A stretch of 64,000 nucleotides of DNA, taken from assembly GCA_963693365.1 (NCBI GenBank), contig CAVNZM010000014.1:124001-188000 (forward strand). The letters are read 5' to 3'. The position numbers and the translations under genes are program-made. How positions within the stretch are numbered: the first letter of the stretch is position 1; each line of letters begins with the position of its first letter. The notes under the pieces are model-generated. The model was not told the DNA's origin. It saw only the letters and a list, made by a program, of their open reading frames with translations, and did no database searches. Positions 1 to 23,855 of the stretch are shown here, piece by piece. This stretch comes from Amoebidium appalachense. Lineage: Eukaryota > Ichthyosporea.

Positions 1-690
1 GTCTAAAAAAAAACGCCTTCGATCAACAAAGAAAATAAAAGCCTCGATTTTGTATAGAGCTGGTTTGTGCTTATTATCAAACCTGAAAATATAAAATAAA
101 CTATAGGGTATTATAGTAAAATATTGCCTGTCGGTTGGTTCGGGAAAAACAAAAGACTTGCAAGTTCTAAATTTTTGGCCCAAGAACAAACGTCTCAGGG
201 CATCATCGACCCCCCCACCATAAATTTCACTGACAATAGTCATCAACCCATATTTGGGCATTGGTTTCCAAACATTCCATGATTACAATAAACGACATAT
301 GGACTCGACAGCCCGCGTGCACATTCCCTTGAGATTGCAATACTATGCATGCATTTGTATTCGTTCACTGAGTTGCGTGTGGTAACTGCAAAAGTGCAAA
401 GTGCAAAATTGTTTTACCTTTCTGAAGTCACTTTTTTTTTCCGAAGCCACAACACAGTAAGGCTGCTAGTTTACAGACGACCCGTCAAGGCCTACCTGTA
501 TTGATACGAGGGATCATAAGTTGGTAACCTTGATCACGTGCGTCGAAAGCGTGCTTCCTTTTTACCAGCCACGGTCAGGTCAGCACGGCACTGCCTTACG
601 TATACCCCTGCGACCTGCCAAATACACGCGCAGAGCACTATCTTCGTCCCTTGGCAATACGACCACGCTTGGTGATCTCTAACAGGCAGT

Positions 691-702
691 TCCGTACCCT
701 CC

Positions 703-742
<40 letters not shown>

Positions 743-1371
743 ACCAAACCAAACCCACTTAACCCCCGCACCCCACCTCAGACCTCATTCCCAAACGTAA
801 GCAGTGCGTCAGGAAATTCTTCTACCTCAAGATCCCCCCCCCTCCCCCCCCCCCCCCCCTCTCCCCCCCCCCCCCTCCTCCCCCCCCCCCCCTCCCTCCC
901 CCCCCCCCCCCCAATCTTTCACCTCCCCTCCCCCCCTACCCCCAAACTGACTCTCCAGAAGCCCTTCCCAATCTCCCCCCTATTTCTCCAGTTCCTCTTA
1001 TTTCTCTCCTTCTCCCTCCCTTCCCTCCCTCCCTCTTCCCCCCCTCCCCCCCTCCCCCCCCCCCCGCCGCCCTTCCTTCCCTCCTTGTTTGCCCTCCCCC
1101 CCTCTCCCCTTCCCTGCCTCCATTCTTCACCTTCTCTCTCTTTCCCGAGGCTCGCTCCCTCTCTTCCGCTTCTTCCCCCCTTCCCCCCCCCCCCCTCTCC
1201 CCCCCCCCCCCCCCCCCCCCTCCCCCCTCCCCTCCCTCGAGCTCCCTCTCTCTTCCTCTCTCTCTCTCGGCTCTCTCTCTCGCTCTCTCTCTCCTCTCCC
1301 CTGCCCCCTCTCTCCTCTCTCTCTCTCGGCTCTCTCTCTCGCTCTATCTCCCTCTTCCCCGCCCCCTCTCG

Positions 1372-1411
<40 letters not shown>

Positions 1412-1428
1412 CCCCCCCCCCCCCCCCC

Positions 1429-1463
<35 letters not shown>

Positions 1464-1830
1464 GTCTCTCTCCCTCTCTCTCTCTTTCCAGCTCCCTCTA
1501 TCTTTCTCTCTTACTCTCCCCCCCCCCCCCCCCCCCCCCCCCTCCACCCCCCACCCCTCCTGCTTCCCCCTCCCCCCCCCCCCCCCCCCCCCCCCAACCT
1601 GTCTTTCACGTAACCCTCACTCTCTCGCACCCTCTTGTCTCTCTCTCTTTTCCCCTCCGGCCCCCCTGCTTAACCCCAGCCCTCCCCCCCCCCCCTCCCT
1701 ACCATTCCCACATCTCGTTCCACCCTGTTCCTCAACCTTTCCAATACTCCCCCCCCCCCCCACCCTTTCTCCCGCCCCAGCCACCACCACCACCCCAACC
1801 CCACTCCCCCCCCCCCCCCCCCTCCCCCCA
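691..1830. repeat. Polypyrimidine (C)n/(CT)n block
   Basis: About 1.1 kb of nearly uninterrupted C and T on the plus strand. It includes C-runs at about 706-740, 1199-1220, 1519-1542 and 1573-1595, and a (CT)n microsatellite at about 1250-1530. Such a tract could form triplex or i-motif structures (inference). It is also a likely site of assembly or sequencing error. Confidence 0.9.
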
Positions 1831-2328
1831 CAGTTCAACTTCCCTTTTCCGTCGCCTCTTCCCCATTTTTTTTTGTTTCCTACTCGCTTTTTTTCTCCCT
1901 TTCTCGCTTTCGCCCTTTCCAGTCCCACCAGCTTTTTTGCAGCCCAAGTCTTTGCATACCATACCACATGCCTTTGTTTGTTTTTGTGCCATTTATCTAT
2001 ATATTGTTCATTATTTATTTATTTATTTACTAATTCGTAGGGGGTTATTTATTTATTGATTGATCTAAATATTATTAATCAATTTATTCATTTATTCATG
2101 CTTCCACGTTGGTGCCGGCGTTACCCACAGACTCAAATAGAGCCGTGAGGGTGGTGGGTGGAAACTGGTGTAGGAGGAAGGAAGGAGAAGAGGGATAAGA
2201 GGAAAGAAGAAGGGGTGTGGGTGGGAGTGAAGGGGGGGGGGGGGGGGGGGGGGGGGGAGCTACTCTGAAGGAGACAGAAAGAGTTGGCGTGGTGCTGCTT
2301 TGCCAGTGTGTGGAAGCCGTATGCTTGC

Positions 2329-2363
<35 letters not shown>

Positions 2364-2449
2364 CCCTCCCCGCCTTCGAACCTGTTCGCTGCCCACCCCG
2401 CTTCCTGCCAATCCCGTCTTCTTTACAAGTCCCCCCCCCATGCTTCTCA

Positions 2450-2484
2450 TCGTGTATGCGTACTTCGTACCGTGTTCCGCATTC

Positions 2485-2548
<64 letters not shown>
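2450..2548 (+). repeat. Dispersed repeat, 3' fragment with C-run tail
   Basis: The 37 bases from 2450 match the 3' end of the full copy at 58538-58811 (tail motif CGTACTTCGTACCGTGTTCC). They run directly into a C-run of about 60 bases. This is one of about ten copies of the family in the window. Confidence 0.7.
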
Positions 2549-2844
2549 ACACACACACAAAGAAAAAAAAAAAAGAAAGAAAAAAGGAAACAAAAAAGGG
2601 CAGAAAAAAGGGGGAAAAAGAGAGAGACGGTAAGAGAGAAAGAAAAAAGGGTGCTCGAATAAGGAGGGCGTTGGCGAAACATCTAATGTTCGATAAAGAG
2701 AAATTCTATGGCACGCAGATGGTTGGTATGCCCTGGGAGGAGGAGGGGGCCAGGGTGGGGGTGGGACGGTTTTTGGGGGGGGGGGGGGGGGGGGGGCTAT
2801 TTTGGTCAGCAACCAACATGCACACCCGTGCAGGCAACACGGCC

Positions 2845-13378
<10,534 letters not shown>

Positions 13379-14670
13379 GATCCACGCCAACAAACTGTAG
13401 GCTTCCTACACATTATTTATGCACCCCGTCGACGGTGATTGTTATTATTTAGCTTATGGAATTGAATGTGTGTTGCCTGTTTTCCTCTTATGAATGCCAT
13501 TTTTTTTCTGCCACATAGAACTGTGGGTCCGTGGGTGATTGTAAAAACACATGCTGGTCGTGTGGGTGCAAAATAAATAAACAGTGGTTCGGACCCACCA
13601 AAGGGCAGTATTGGGAGCGAGGCGGCGCCACAAGGCGGTTTATTTGCGGATGGCCCCTGGCCACGTGCACATGTAGAACACCCACAGCACATGCACTCGG
13701 CCCCCTGTGTGTGTGTGTGTTGTTTTCCAAGAGCCATGAAATAGCATGACATGTGAATGTGCATCCATGCAAGTGCACGTGTGTGTTATGCACATCCGCG
13801 TGATGTATTGCAGCGAAGCTGTGTTGCAGTGTGCACATGCAAGTGTTGTTTTGCATGTAGACCGTGCAAGGTGTGGGGAGGAATAGAGGAAAAAGGACCG
13901 GTCAGTAAAGACCAGACAGGGCCAAACCTTATCCATCCAAAAACAAACCTCTGGGTAAGCTCAGTAGCTTTTTATAATCAAGATTCAGACAATGTAGGTA
14001 AATGGTTTGAACATCACGGCCACCCAGGGGCTTGAAGAATGAATGCAACGGCCTATATACACAAACGTGCAGGTTGGACAGCGTAGGTGTTTGCACGTGG
14101 TGCATACAGGGTATAGACAGGCACACGTGTGTTCATTCATGCCCACCCAGTCACAGCCAGTGGCAATCATCACGATATCCCCCCCCCCCCCCACACACAC
14201 ACACAAAAACATAAGAAACACACACACATGGACATGCATAGTTCCACGTACACACATTCAAGCACGCAGACATGCACAGCCCTCTCTTCCCTCCCCAAAA
14301 TGCACATATAGAGTGACAGACATGAACCATCGCCACTACACACATGTAATACCATCTACCCACCAACAAGCCAACAGACATCCATACTACAATGCATGCA
14401 GCAAAACATGCAATACTTCCCTAAACCCATCTGTAAGCGAGGACAACACAAAACATACGTGTAAGCAAGACACACTACAACCCCCTCTACCCACCTACAA
14501 GCATCCACACATACACATATCATATCATAACCCCTCCACCCACGTATCAGGAAGCAGAGATACACCATACTTACCAGCAAGCACACATGCACTAATAAAC
14601 AAATTTTACCCCCCCCCCCACCACCCATTAGCGAGCACACACATACCTATAAGCGAGCAGACATGCCCGT
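13379..14670. other. Convergent intergenic region, CLPB / RPS18
   Basis: Holds the CLPB 3' UTR and the region downstream of RPS18. No further gene recognised. About 14170-14660 is A/C-rich simple sequence (ACACAC, CCCACC). Confidence 0.7.
13572..13581 (+). promoter_or_regulatory. Candidate CLPB polyadenylation signal
   Basis: Overlapping AATAAATAAA about 195 bases after the CLPB stop, the first such hexamer downstream on the plus strand. Motif match and position only. Confidence 0.5.
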
Positions 14671-15840
14671 TTACTTCTTCTTGGCAACACCCACGGTGCG
14701 GCCACGGCGACCAGTGGTCTTTGTGTGCTGACCGCGCACACGCACACCCCACAGGTGGCGCAGACCGCGGTGGTTGCGGATCTTGCGCAGGCGCTCGAGA
14801 TCCTCACGCAGCTTGTTGTCAAGTGCGTTGGCCACCACCTGAAATCACCCACACAGGTCAGAAACCGCATGCTGCAGTTGATCCCAAAGAAGAGCATAAA
14901 CTTAGGATCCCCACTTCCCTCCTCCCGCCACACATGCCCCCTTTTCCCAGACGCACATCTACACACCTAAACCCAAAGGCAAAATCCAGACCACCTCCAC
15001 CTACAAAGTGTTTACCAGGTCAGTCCATCACACCATTGCCTACAACCCACCCCTGCACTCACACCCAGCCCCGTCCGACACATCCCAGCAGAGTGCACGT
15101 GCTTTACCTGGCCGTACTTGCCGTCCTTGATGTCCTTCTGCCTGTTGAGGAACCAGTCGGGGATCTTGTACTGGCGGGGGTTCTGCATGATGGTCACCAC
15201 GCGCTCGACCTCGGCCTCGGTGAGCTCACCGGCGCGCTTGGTCAGATCCACATCGGCCTTCTTGCAGATCAGAGTGGCATAGCGGCGACCCACACCCTTG
15301 ATGGCCGTCAGGGCAAACACGATCTTTGTGCGTCCGTCAACGTTGGTGTTGAGCAGACGCAAGATGTGCTGGAAGTGGCCCGACACGACGAGAGACTGCC
15401 CCCACCCACCACCGTCAGCCCACCACACTTGACAAAACACACACCCCCTCCCCGCCAAAATAAAACAACAGGAACAAGTCGGCGCGCAACTAGTAGAAGT
15501 AGTGCATGGCAAAAGAACCGTCCCTCCTTGGCGTCCCCGTGCCTGAAGCCTTTGTTTAGCTGTATACACCCAACTTAACACCTATGACGACTATTTGGCC
15601 TTCTTACACGAATTTGCCTTATGTTTGCTGAACTTCGTGATTACTGGAAGACCCTCCCAGCTAGTGAACGTGTGTGTGCAGCTTGAGAAAACAACGGCGA
15701 TGTATAGTTTGTCCACCAGTGTTGACTAAAACTCCCAGCTGGTAGGTAGCGATCGCTCAAAATCTTAGCACTCCCCAAAAGCCCTGAGGGATGTCGTCTG
15801 TCCGGAAAGATGCTGTCTGTCGAATCTGCCCAACACGAAG

Positions 15841-15885
<45 letters not shown>

Positions 15886-16481
15886 CGTGTATGTGTAGGA
15901 TGTGTGTGCGTGTGTGGGCGCTCTTCGTGGGAATTTGTGGGTGGTTGCCTGTGAAAAACCCTAGCATTCCAACACATCGTCTGAACAATCGGCTCTGCTT
16001 AAGTCCTTTGTGGTTGGGGTTGCAAAAATACTCTAACATTCCAACACGTCAGCCCAACGTTCGGCTCCGACTTTCAGTCCACCGACATGTCCTTTCGAAA
16101 TTCACATGTGCCTAGTGAAACCCGAACAACACCACATTCCCTCCACTATCTTATCTCCAATTATACTCAACACCTTTCAAACCATCGACCATTGGTTCGG
16201 TTCCCGCCCCAATAATCCAACACACGGCGGATGCAAAGATTCCTCTCCCGATCCTGTTCGATGCAGCCGGATGCACCTTCCTGCATTCCCTCCAGTCCAG
16301 TGATCATTTTCCCTCCTTTGTACGGTGAATCGCTATCCAGCTAAGTCCTATCCGCTCTGCGTGTTTTTAACATCCGTTTTTCTGGTCCTCCAGCCTCGGC
16401 CTCTGCGCTGCCCTCCCTGCCTGACTCTCTAGCATACGGATTCACTACGATATCTTTCGGATGAAAACGGACACTAACCAT
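14671..16481 (-). CDS. RPS18: 40S ribosomal protein S18
   Basis: Minus-strand join: 16481-16479 (candidate), 15395-15108, 14838-14671. Core component of the small ribosomal subunit (bacterial S13 family). Exon 2 encodes 96 residues from [18 protein letters not shown] to KDGKYGQ, with the family motifs [17 protein letters not shown] and [14 protein letters not shown]. Exon 3 encodes the last 55 residues with [35 protein letters not shown] and the KKK end. One Met plus 96 plus 55 gives 152 residues, the same as the human protein. Exon 2 starts in phase 0 with Ser-2, so the first coding exon carries only ATG. The best candidate is AAAATG followed by a GTTAGT donor at 16481, after a pyrimidine-rich stretch (CTCTTTC) resembling a TOP leader. 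Exons 2 and 3 are certain; the first exon is about even odds. Confidence 0.95.
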
Positions 16482-17700
16482 TTTCGCGTTTCGGCCTGTC
16501 GGCGTGAAAGAGAAACACACAGAGAAAGGGCGCAGTTGATGAACGGCGCGGACAGATCGGCTGCCGCACGTGACGTATGCGGTTTATCTCTGGAACGCAA
16601 TTTGCGCAAACCATTAGATTCAACCAACCAAATGATTTCAGAAAAGCACCATGGTGCGTATCTAACCAATCAGTAATGACCTCAAGGAATGAATAGCACG
16701 CACCGTCATCTGTCCTAAATTTTTCAGTCTTCGTCAGTCTGTCTTCGTCCCACTTCAAGGCGTACAAAAATAGCCTGTTTGTTCTTTTCGTTGTCCCTTT
16801 GTATAGTAGGTGATGAGGATAGGAAGATACAAGCACCTAATCACCACGCATATATATTTATTGATAGAGACTCTGAGACAGGCAAATGCAGACACGGAGT
16901 GACTTAGGAAGAAAGACGGGCATCCCCATGTGCCCCCCCCGTTATGATCATCTCCGAGGCTCCATCTTCATGCTTGTAAGCTGGGGTGCGTGTGATGGTC
17001 CACGTAAGTTCGACGTGCTGCGTGTCTTACATGTGAAAGGCCAAGGTTTTACAGCAGTAACCTGCTGAACAGCCGAACGCACATCTTACCAACGGTTTCA
17101 TTCTTCTATTTTTCTCTCTTTACTAGCGCTAAAGAGACGTGTATGCCGGGCTATGGCTATTGCTCATGAGCCAATGAGATACCTCTCCCGGAACAGCATA
17201 CGCAAACGGTGGTAGCCACAAACGTGCGCGCAAACGCACACAAACACAACATACACGCATGCATACACACGCGCATTAACACTAGAGATCCACACGCACA
17301 CGCACACAAGTGCAATTGACGCACGCACGTGCACGCAGCACCGTGCCCATGGACACCGTGACACCTCTCACATTTACACACACGCCTGCATAACGTCATC
17401 CGTAAGTTCCTCCTCCGCAAACGCACACACACACACAGACAACCGTTCGCACACACGTGCCCACACAGAGAGGGGCCCTCGCATGCACGCACGTGTGTAC
17501 ACAGACATCGTAACGCATGAACCTGCACCGCTGAGGCACGACACGTACCACATGAAAGCATCACTCTTGTGGACAGAGAGCACACACGCACGCCCACACA
17601 GAAACACGGCTTTGGACACACATAAACAATGGCACCATGGCACGGACAGCCGTTGTTGAGAAACTTTTCTCTTACGTCTCGTGCCTCCTGCCCTTCTCCC

Positions 17701-17750
<50 letters not shown>

Positions 17751-18419
17751 ACCGCCCCCAGGGTCCCACCCCACTGACCCCACCCAACTAGCCCTCTAAG
17801 ACCTCAACAGTCATGTCATTCTATTCATGCATGCCAACAAAAGCACTTCCCATTTTTTCCCCCATATTCTCTAAAGCCTCTGAGCTACTCCATCAAAGTT
17901 GCTGCCCGGACTTCAAATTCAAGTACTCTCTCCAATTTGAGTACTCGCCTGTCTTTTGCCTGCTCTCTCTTTTATCTCGCTGCTGCCGCAAAAGGTCACT
18001 GTTTTTTTTTTTTGTCTGAGTGGCCTTGACATTCCCTTCTGGTACTGCCGGAACACACCCTCAAGCCCCCGTTAGCTGCCCCTCACTCAATAAGAAGCGC
18101 AGCCTGTATTGTTGTAGAAGATGCATGCTGGGCGCATCAAACCGTGTGCGCCGTGATGTGTATGTGTGGTACTGTGTGTGATGGGGACGAGGGGGGGGGC
18201 CGGGGAGGGGGGGGGGGGGGGGGGGGAGAAAGAAGGGGGGGGGGGGAGGGGGGGGGAGGGGGGTACGTGTTATAAAGTTTTTGTGTGCGTGCACGCCTGT
18301 ACATGTGTGTCTGGAGGACGGAAGGGCCGGGGAGGGGGTCTGTTGGTATGGGTGTGTGTGTGTGTGCGTGCACGTGACTCACGGTGTGTGTGTGCGTGGG
18401 TGGGGGGGGGGGACATTAG

Positions 18420-18793
18420 TATGTGTGTGTGTGTGATTGTTATGTATGGTGTGTGTGTGCCTGTGTGTGTGTGCACGCGCGAGGGCAAATATGTGGGTGG
18501 GTGGGTGGGTGGGCGCACGTAGGTCGTATACGGTACGGTGTGTGTGTTTGCATGTGCAAGCACGTCACGGTGCCACATGGTGTGTGTGTGGGGCGGTGAG
18601 CGGGAGGGGGAGGTGGAATGTGTGTTTGTTTGTGTGTCTGTTGTGTACGGTGTGTGTGTGCGCGCGCGTGTGTGCGCGAGCATGTATTTGTGGATATCGA
18701 TAGGTGTATGTGTGTGTTCGTATGTGCACGTGAATGTCTGTTTTTCTGGTGTGTACGTACATACGGTGTGTGCGGGGTAACGCACGCACACGC

Positions 18794-18828
<35 letters not shown>

Positions 18829-18838
18829 GTGTGTGTGC

Positions 18839-18874
<36 letters not shown>

Positions 18875-18929
18875 GTGCCGGTGTGTGTGTATGTGTGTGT
18901 GTGCGCGCGCGTCCTTCTCTGTGTGGGTA

Positions 18930-19022
<93 letters not shown>

Positions 19023-19032
19023 CTGTGTGTGT
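18420..19032. repeat. GT-rich microsatellite cluster
   Basis: About 600 bases of imperfect GT repeats, ending in a pure run of about 40 GT units at 18941-19020. Intergenic. Confidence 0.9.
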
Positions 19033-20816
19033 GTTTGCAATGCCATGTTGATGTTTGTGTGTTTGTGTGGGTATGTCTTGCCGTGCGGTGTCAAGCGTCA
19101 TTGTGTCTGCGGTTTTGTATGTGTGCTTGTGGCACCAGTTTCGCTGGCTGTCACATGTAAAAGTGTGGTGCCACGTTTGGCATGCAGGCATGTGTGTCTT
19201 TGTTCTTGCATGGGTGCGGTGCATATGTGCGAATGTGATTGTGTGGGTGTTGTCCATGTGCGCAATCTTGCTTTTTGTGGGTGTTGGGAATGTGTGGGTC
19301 ACGACACCGGGTATGCATTAGTTACTGTAGGTGTCGTGCATGTGCAAGCGTAATGGCGCAGTTGGCCAGCCCTCAGGCCACATGGTGAGCATCAGGCGTG
19401 CTTGGACCCAAGTTAAGACCTAATCGGTGATGGACTATGCAAGCGTCAGGCTGATGGTTTACGGCAAGAGGGGCATTCTGCAGTGTCTCGGGGAGCCTTG
19501 GGGTGTGCAGTCCATAGATATTGGTTGGCACCGTGTTGGGTGGGTGTTCCGGACTGTCCAAATATAGCTTTTGGTAAATCTATGCCCTCTTCTCTAAAGC
19601 TGGCTGTTGGTAAATCTTTCCCTTTTAGACCACCACTACTACCGCCATGCGCACACCGCCATGCGCACACAAACACATGTATATGCGTATACACACACAG
19701 ATACATACACCGTAGTAACCATAGACACACCCGAACTGTTTAGCTATGGACGCGGTGTAGAAGCAGGCTGCTCACAAACACGCGCACACCCTTGCATTAA
19801 CCAATAGTGATCCAGACCAGCGAACCAATAGGAATTGCATTATTGTGTTAGCCAATAGGATTCATCCCCGTCCCACCGGGAATCATCTTCTTGCAAACTC
19901 GCTCAAGTTTAAGTGCAGTCGAGGTTGCTCGGCTGCGCCACGAGACACCGTGACGAGTAGATTAACAGGTTCGGTTGTAGGTTGTGCTACTAAAGTATGA
20001 GCTACCTTACTCCACTGTGCCCCTCTGCGAGTTCCGAAAGTTTCAGTTTGGGTGGGTGGGAGGGGGGGGGGGGGGGGGGGGGGGGGGGTCCGAGCTAAGC
20101 TCTAAGTCGAATGATGTCCGAAAAGGTTGCCAGACAAGCTGTTCCACCTTCAACCCCTCTTTCCCCCCCCCCCCTCCCTTCCCCCCCCCCCCCCCCCCCC
20201 CCCCCCTCCCTCACCTCCCACCTCCCCCCCCCCCCCCCCCCCCCCCCCCCGGCCCCCCCCTTCCACACCCACACCCCCTCAGAGCACTTGCCAATCCGCA
20301 TGATAGTTTTCCCGGGTGTTCTATCCACATAAACCGTGCAAGTATTATATCTTGGGTAATCCGAGCCTCCTGGCTAGTATACGGTCGGCCAACACGCAGT
20401 GCATGGTACAGAAGAATTGGTGCAGGTCAGAACCTTGCGGAATGCATAATATGCGTGCGACAGGTAGCTCTGGCATCGAGAACGACTTTTTCTTATTCTT
20501 TCCTGAGTATCAGTAAGAGTTGTTATACAACATTTCATTAGTAATTTTTTTTAAAATAAGGTGATGCATGCATTATCTAACTTGGTGACACTCCTCCTTA
20601 AGCTTAGTTACCTTGGTGATAACTCCTGCACAGTTCAGGTGTATGTGTGTGTGTGCACGGGTGGTGGGTGACGTACATGTATGCTTGAAAAGCGCAATCA
20701 CGTTGAATAGGTTAGAGTTGATGGTGACCGGTGGTGGCGGTTGTGGTGGTGCGTGCGTGTGTCACGGTGGGGTGGGATGGGTGGGTGGGTGGTCCACAGT
20801 GGACGGGGGCCTTGGG

Positions 20817-20819
<3 letters not shown>

Positions 20820-20855
<36 letters not shown>
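20820..20855. repeat. Poly-G run
   Basis: About 36 consecutive G on the plus strand, intergenic. Confidence 0.9.
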
Positions 20856-20858
<3 letters not shown>

Positions 20859-21144
20859 GGGCATCACACTGCCTCGAGCCGGCCGAGGCCAAGCCTACTA
20901 TAGCTATGCTAATCATGGGAATTCGAAGAGTTGAATGATCTGATATGTGAATGCGTGAGTCCTCATATGACGTGTGTCTTAACGGTGACACATGTGCCGG
21001 CGCCCTTTACTATTATGTGCCACCACATCGACTGAACCCACCCATGGGTCCGTGGATGGCCGGTGAGGGCCGTGGGTAGTGGCAACTGAGTAACTGTACA
21101 TGTCAGTGTCTGTGTGCGCGGGTGAATGCATTCCCCCCCCCCCC

Positions 21145-21150
<6 letters not shown>

Positions 21151-21183
<33 letters not shown>

Positions 21184-21195
21184 GGTGGGAGAAGG

Positions 21196-21257
<62 letters not shown>
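21151..21257. repeat. C-run, T-run and G-run composite
   Basis: A C-run from about 21133, then about 32 T, then (after TGGGTGGGAGAAGGC) a G-run of about 60 bases. One of several T-run-then-G-run blocks in the window. Confidence 0.9.
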
Positions 21258-21608
21258 CTTAGACTTGGCAGGGGGGCCGAAAGGCTTAGCCTAGTAAATG
21301 ATATGGAGGTTTGCTTGTCATCCTAGCCGTCTGAACTCCATGCAACCCAACACCGTGTCAGAAAGCATCGCATGTGAACCGTTATGATATAATATGGGTA
21401 TAATATGGTTATGATATATTATGGGAGCTCGCTGTGCACACATCCATGCACTTGCAAGTACGTCGGTTCGAAAGTCATTCGTGTGCATGATCATGGTCAC
21501 CCTGCAGCCCTGGCCATGTGCACATGGTAGAGCCGAATTGCATGAATAGACAATAAGTGGAAACTGGTGCGTGGAGTGTTGCTCTGTGCACACGTGTATA
21601 CGGGCCTG

Positions 21609-21614
21609 TTTATT
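21609..21614 (-). promoter_or_regulatory. Candidate polyadenylation signal of the monooxygenase gene
   Basis: Minus-strand AATAAA about 364 bases beyond the stop codon at 21978. Motif and position only. Confidence 0.35.
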
Positions 21615-21977
21615 GACTGCACGGGTGTGAATATGCTATGCTCATGCAGACAGGCTTTGATGGAAACATCGAAAAGAATGGAGGGACCGGGGAAGAAAAG
21701 AGAACTGAGTGTGTTTCCAAGTGTTATATCGCAACCTAAATTTGTTGCGCACTGCCGGCCAGGCTACGTGTACAGGTTCCAAAAGAAAAGTAAGTCTTGG
21801 ATTCGCAAAAAAACCAAACTTTCGGAAATCACATCGACTTATGCATGCTTGCAACTATGTGCATATGAACAATTACATCAGAACTTGCACTTATAGTTGC
21901 TACAGAGCGGCAACGGGTTATCAAACTCTTTGTACAAAATTAGGTCCTTACATCTACCCCACTCTTATCAACCCCAT

Positions 21978-23795
21978 CTACCAATAGGAAACGAGACACG
22001 TCACCATAGCAACCACCCACATGGCCACCCCACCACGTGCACCATGTGCTGCCTCACTTGCTTTCTGGCTGCTTCCAGCAGGCACCGCATTCAAATTGTT
22101 GCTCGATTTAGCATCACACGTGGTACCGTTTAGGCTCTGCCCAAAATACGAATTTTCAAGTCGGAGGCCAGGGGGGTCCCTTTTGCTCGGGTTGCGAAGA
22201 AGCGGCATGGCATCGGCACGGGAACGAACCCCCCCGCAGATCGTCAAATTCATGGCAAGTGGAGCAATGGGTGGCTTTACATAGGCATATCCACATGCAG
22301 TCCAATTGATTGCGGGATAGTAGAAGACAACATCCAGACACATTTCCTCGTGACTAGCCATCCCGAAACTCACGTTCTTGTCTGTGGGGTTTGTGTACAC
22401 ACAGTGCGTGTTTAACCTATCACCGGGTTTAACCACTACCGGTTTGTCGAGGTTGATGAAGCGTTGGTAGCCAAAGTCGTAGTAGTCTGCCCTGCCTACG
22501 TCACCAAGGTAGGTGCCGTTGCCATCGTGGTGGGTGGTCCACATCTTGGTGCCCACCTGTGTGTGTGTGTGTGTGTGTGTGTATGTTATGCCAGAACATA
22601 GGGGAAAAGAGGCGGTCAGGGCCAACCCGATTCAGCAGTAGCATGGGATATTCGTAACCGTGTCTATCACAAACAATCGCATTTATTTGATTGTTAAATG
22701 AAGCTTCACCCATCACTGGAGGTGATAGCGCCAACAATAAACTTTTTCCATTTACTGCACGTGTTTTTTCTCTCCATCTCCCTCCCTTTTGCGCATGGTG
22801 CTGGTAGGGGAAGGGGCAAGGGGCAAGGGGCAAGGGGGGCGTGTTTTGAATGCGTAATAAGGTACGAAGTACACGACAACAACGGATAACACGATGCAGA
22901 ATGCAAACCATACATAAAGAGTATGCGTCATAAGCAGAGCCGGGGGGGGGGGGGGGGGGGGGGGGGTTGAATGCGGAACACGGTACGAAGTACGCATACA
23001 CGAAGGACACATGCAAAGGCAAACATTCAAGTATGCAACATAGCCATGCGCGCAGTATGCGTCATAAGCAGAGCCCATCTTCAGGGAGGGCCCAAGTCAT
23101 CAATTGCGTCTGAGTTTCGACCCCTTAGCCCGCGTATATACGACTCTCCAACTCAGACAGCAGCATCAACTGAACTTGGGAGGGTCAACCCGTCTTGATC
23201 AAAGACGAGCAGGGTTGCTTATGCAAGCAAGGTGAGCAAACGATGAATATGTGTGTGCAAACTAATGCAGTGCAGCGAAAAATGCGTATGTGCTTACAGA
23301 TGCACGACACAGAGCAACCATGCCCGGTTGCATGGAAGCAAAGCGGTCGGGGGGGGGGTGGGGGGTGGGTGGGGGGCTGCTTTTCTATGGCCACCTACAA
23401 TACAGTCATTTGCCTTGTGAGAATTTTTGCACCCTGACGCCAACGCACAAGCCGGTGCCTACCATGGGCATAGTTGCCGCACACACAAACACAACACCAC
23501 ACAAAATACACACACAAGATACACGCACACATTCACACACCGTCACACGCACATACAAAAAGGAACACACAATAATCAGCCCGCACCCCCCCCCCCCCAA
23601 AAAAAAAAAAAAAATTAAAAATTAAAAAAATACATCAGCAAACCGACACGTTTACGCACCTGGTGCATGTGTGCAAAGTCAGCAAAGATGGTGAGTGATT
23701 GGTTGAGTTTGGCTGTGCACTGTTCGGGGCAATCGTATTCGTACTCAATGGTCTGCCCGGCAGGGATGTTGGAGTCATCGTAGAAAGAGAAGAGG

Positions 23796-23855
<60 letters not shown>

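Larger units (their letters stand above)
1..2844. other. Non-coding flank upstream of CLPB
   Basis: No convincing gene seen. Bases 1-690 are ordinary mixed sequence. About 691-1830 is an almost pure pyrimidine block on the plus strand: C-runs of 10-35 bases plus a (CT)n stretch around 1250-1500. About 1860-2110 is AT-rich. About 2230-2570 has a G-run, a 30-C run and a C-run of about 60 bases at 2487-2548. Long open frames here translate only as Pro/Ser/Leu or Gly/Arg repeats. The CLPB promoter and 5' UTR should lie in the right half, but I see no clear core promoter element. Confidence 0.7.
16482..21977. other. Intergenic region between RPS18 and the monooxygenase
   Basis: About 16.5-17.1 kb is ordinary sequence that should contain the RPS18 promoter (CACGTGACGTATG around 16568). 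About 17.2-17.6 kb is CA/CG-rich, 17.7 kb is a C-run, and 18.2-19.05 kb is a G-run then a large GT cluster. A T-run/G-run block lies at 21151-21257. Open frames here are short, unlike any family I know, or repeat-derived. No exon can be supported. Confidence 0.6.

Noticed and set aside
1085-2059. Open frames of 174-324 codons on the plus strand
   Set aside because: They translate to Pro/Ser/Leu runs from the (C)n/(CT)n block; no domain, no conservation signal, and open in several frames at once.
14043-15578. 511-codon plus-strand open frame
   Set aside because: It is antisense to the clear RPS18 exons; its apparent non-repetitive part is the complement of conserved ribosomal protein coding sequence.
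16445-16836. Minus-strand open frames of 74 and 120 codons upstream of RPS18
   Set aside because: No family resemblance; the region fits RPS18 promoter and leader better. No splice evidence ties them to a gene.
21567-21896. 109-codon plus-strand open frame
   Set aside because: Mixed composition but no recognisable domain, weak start context, and it overlaps the likely 3' UTR of the monooxygenase on the other strand.
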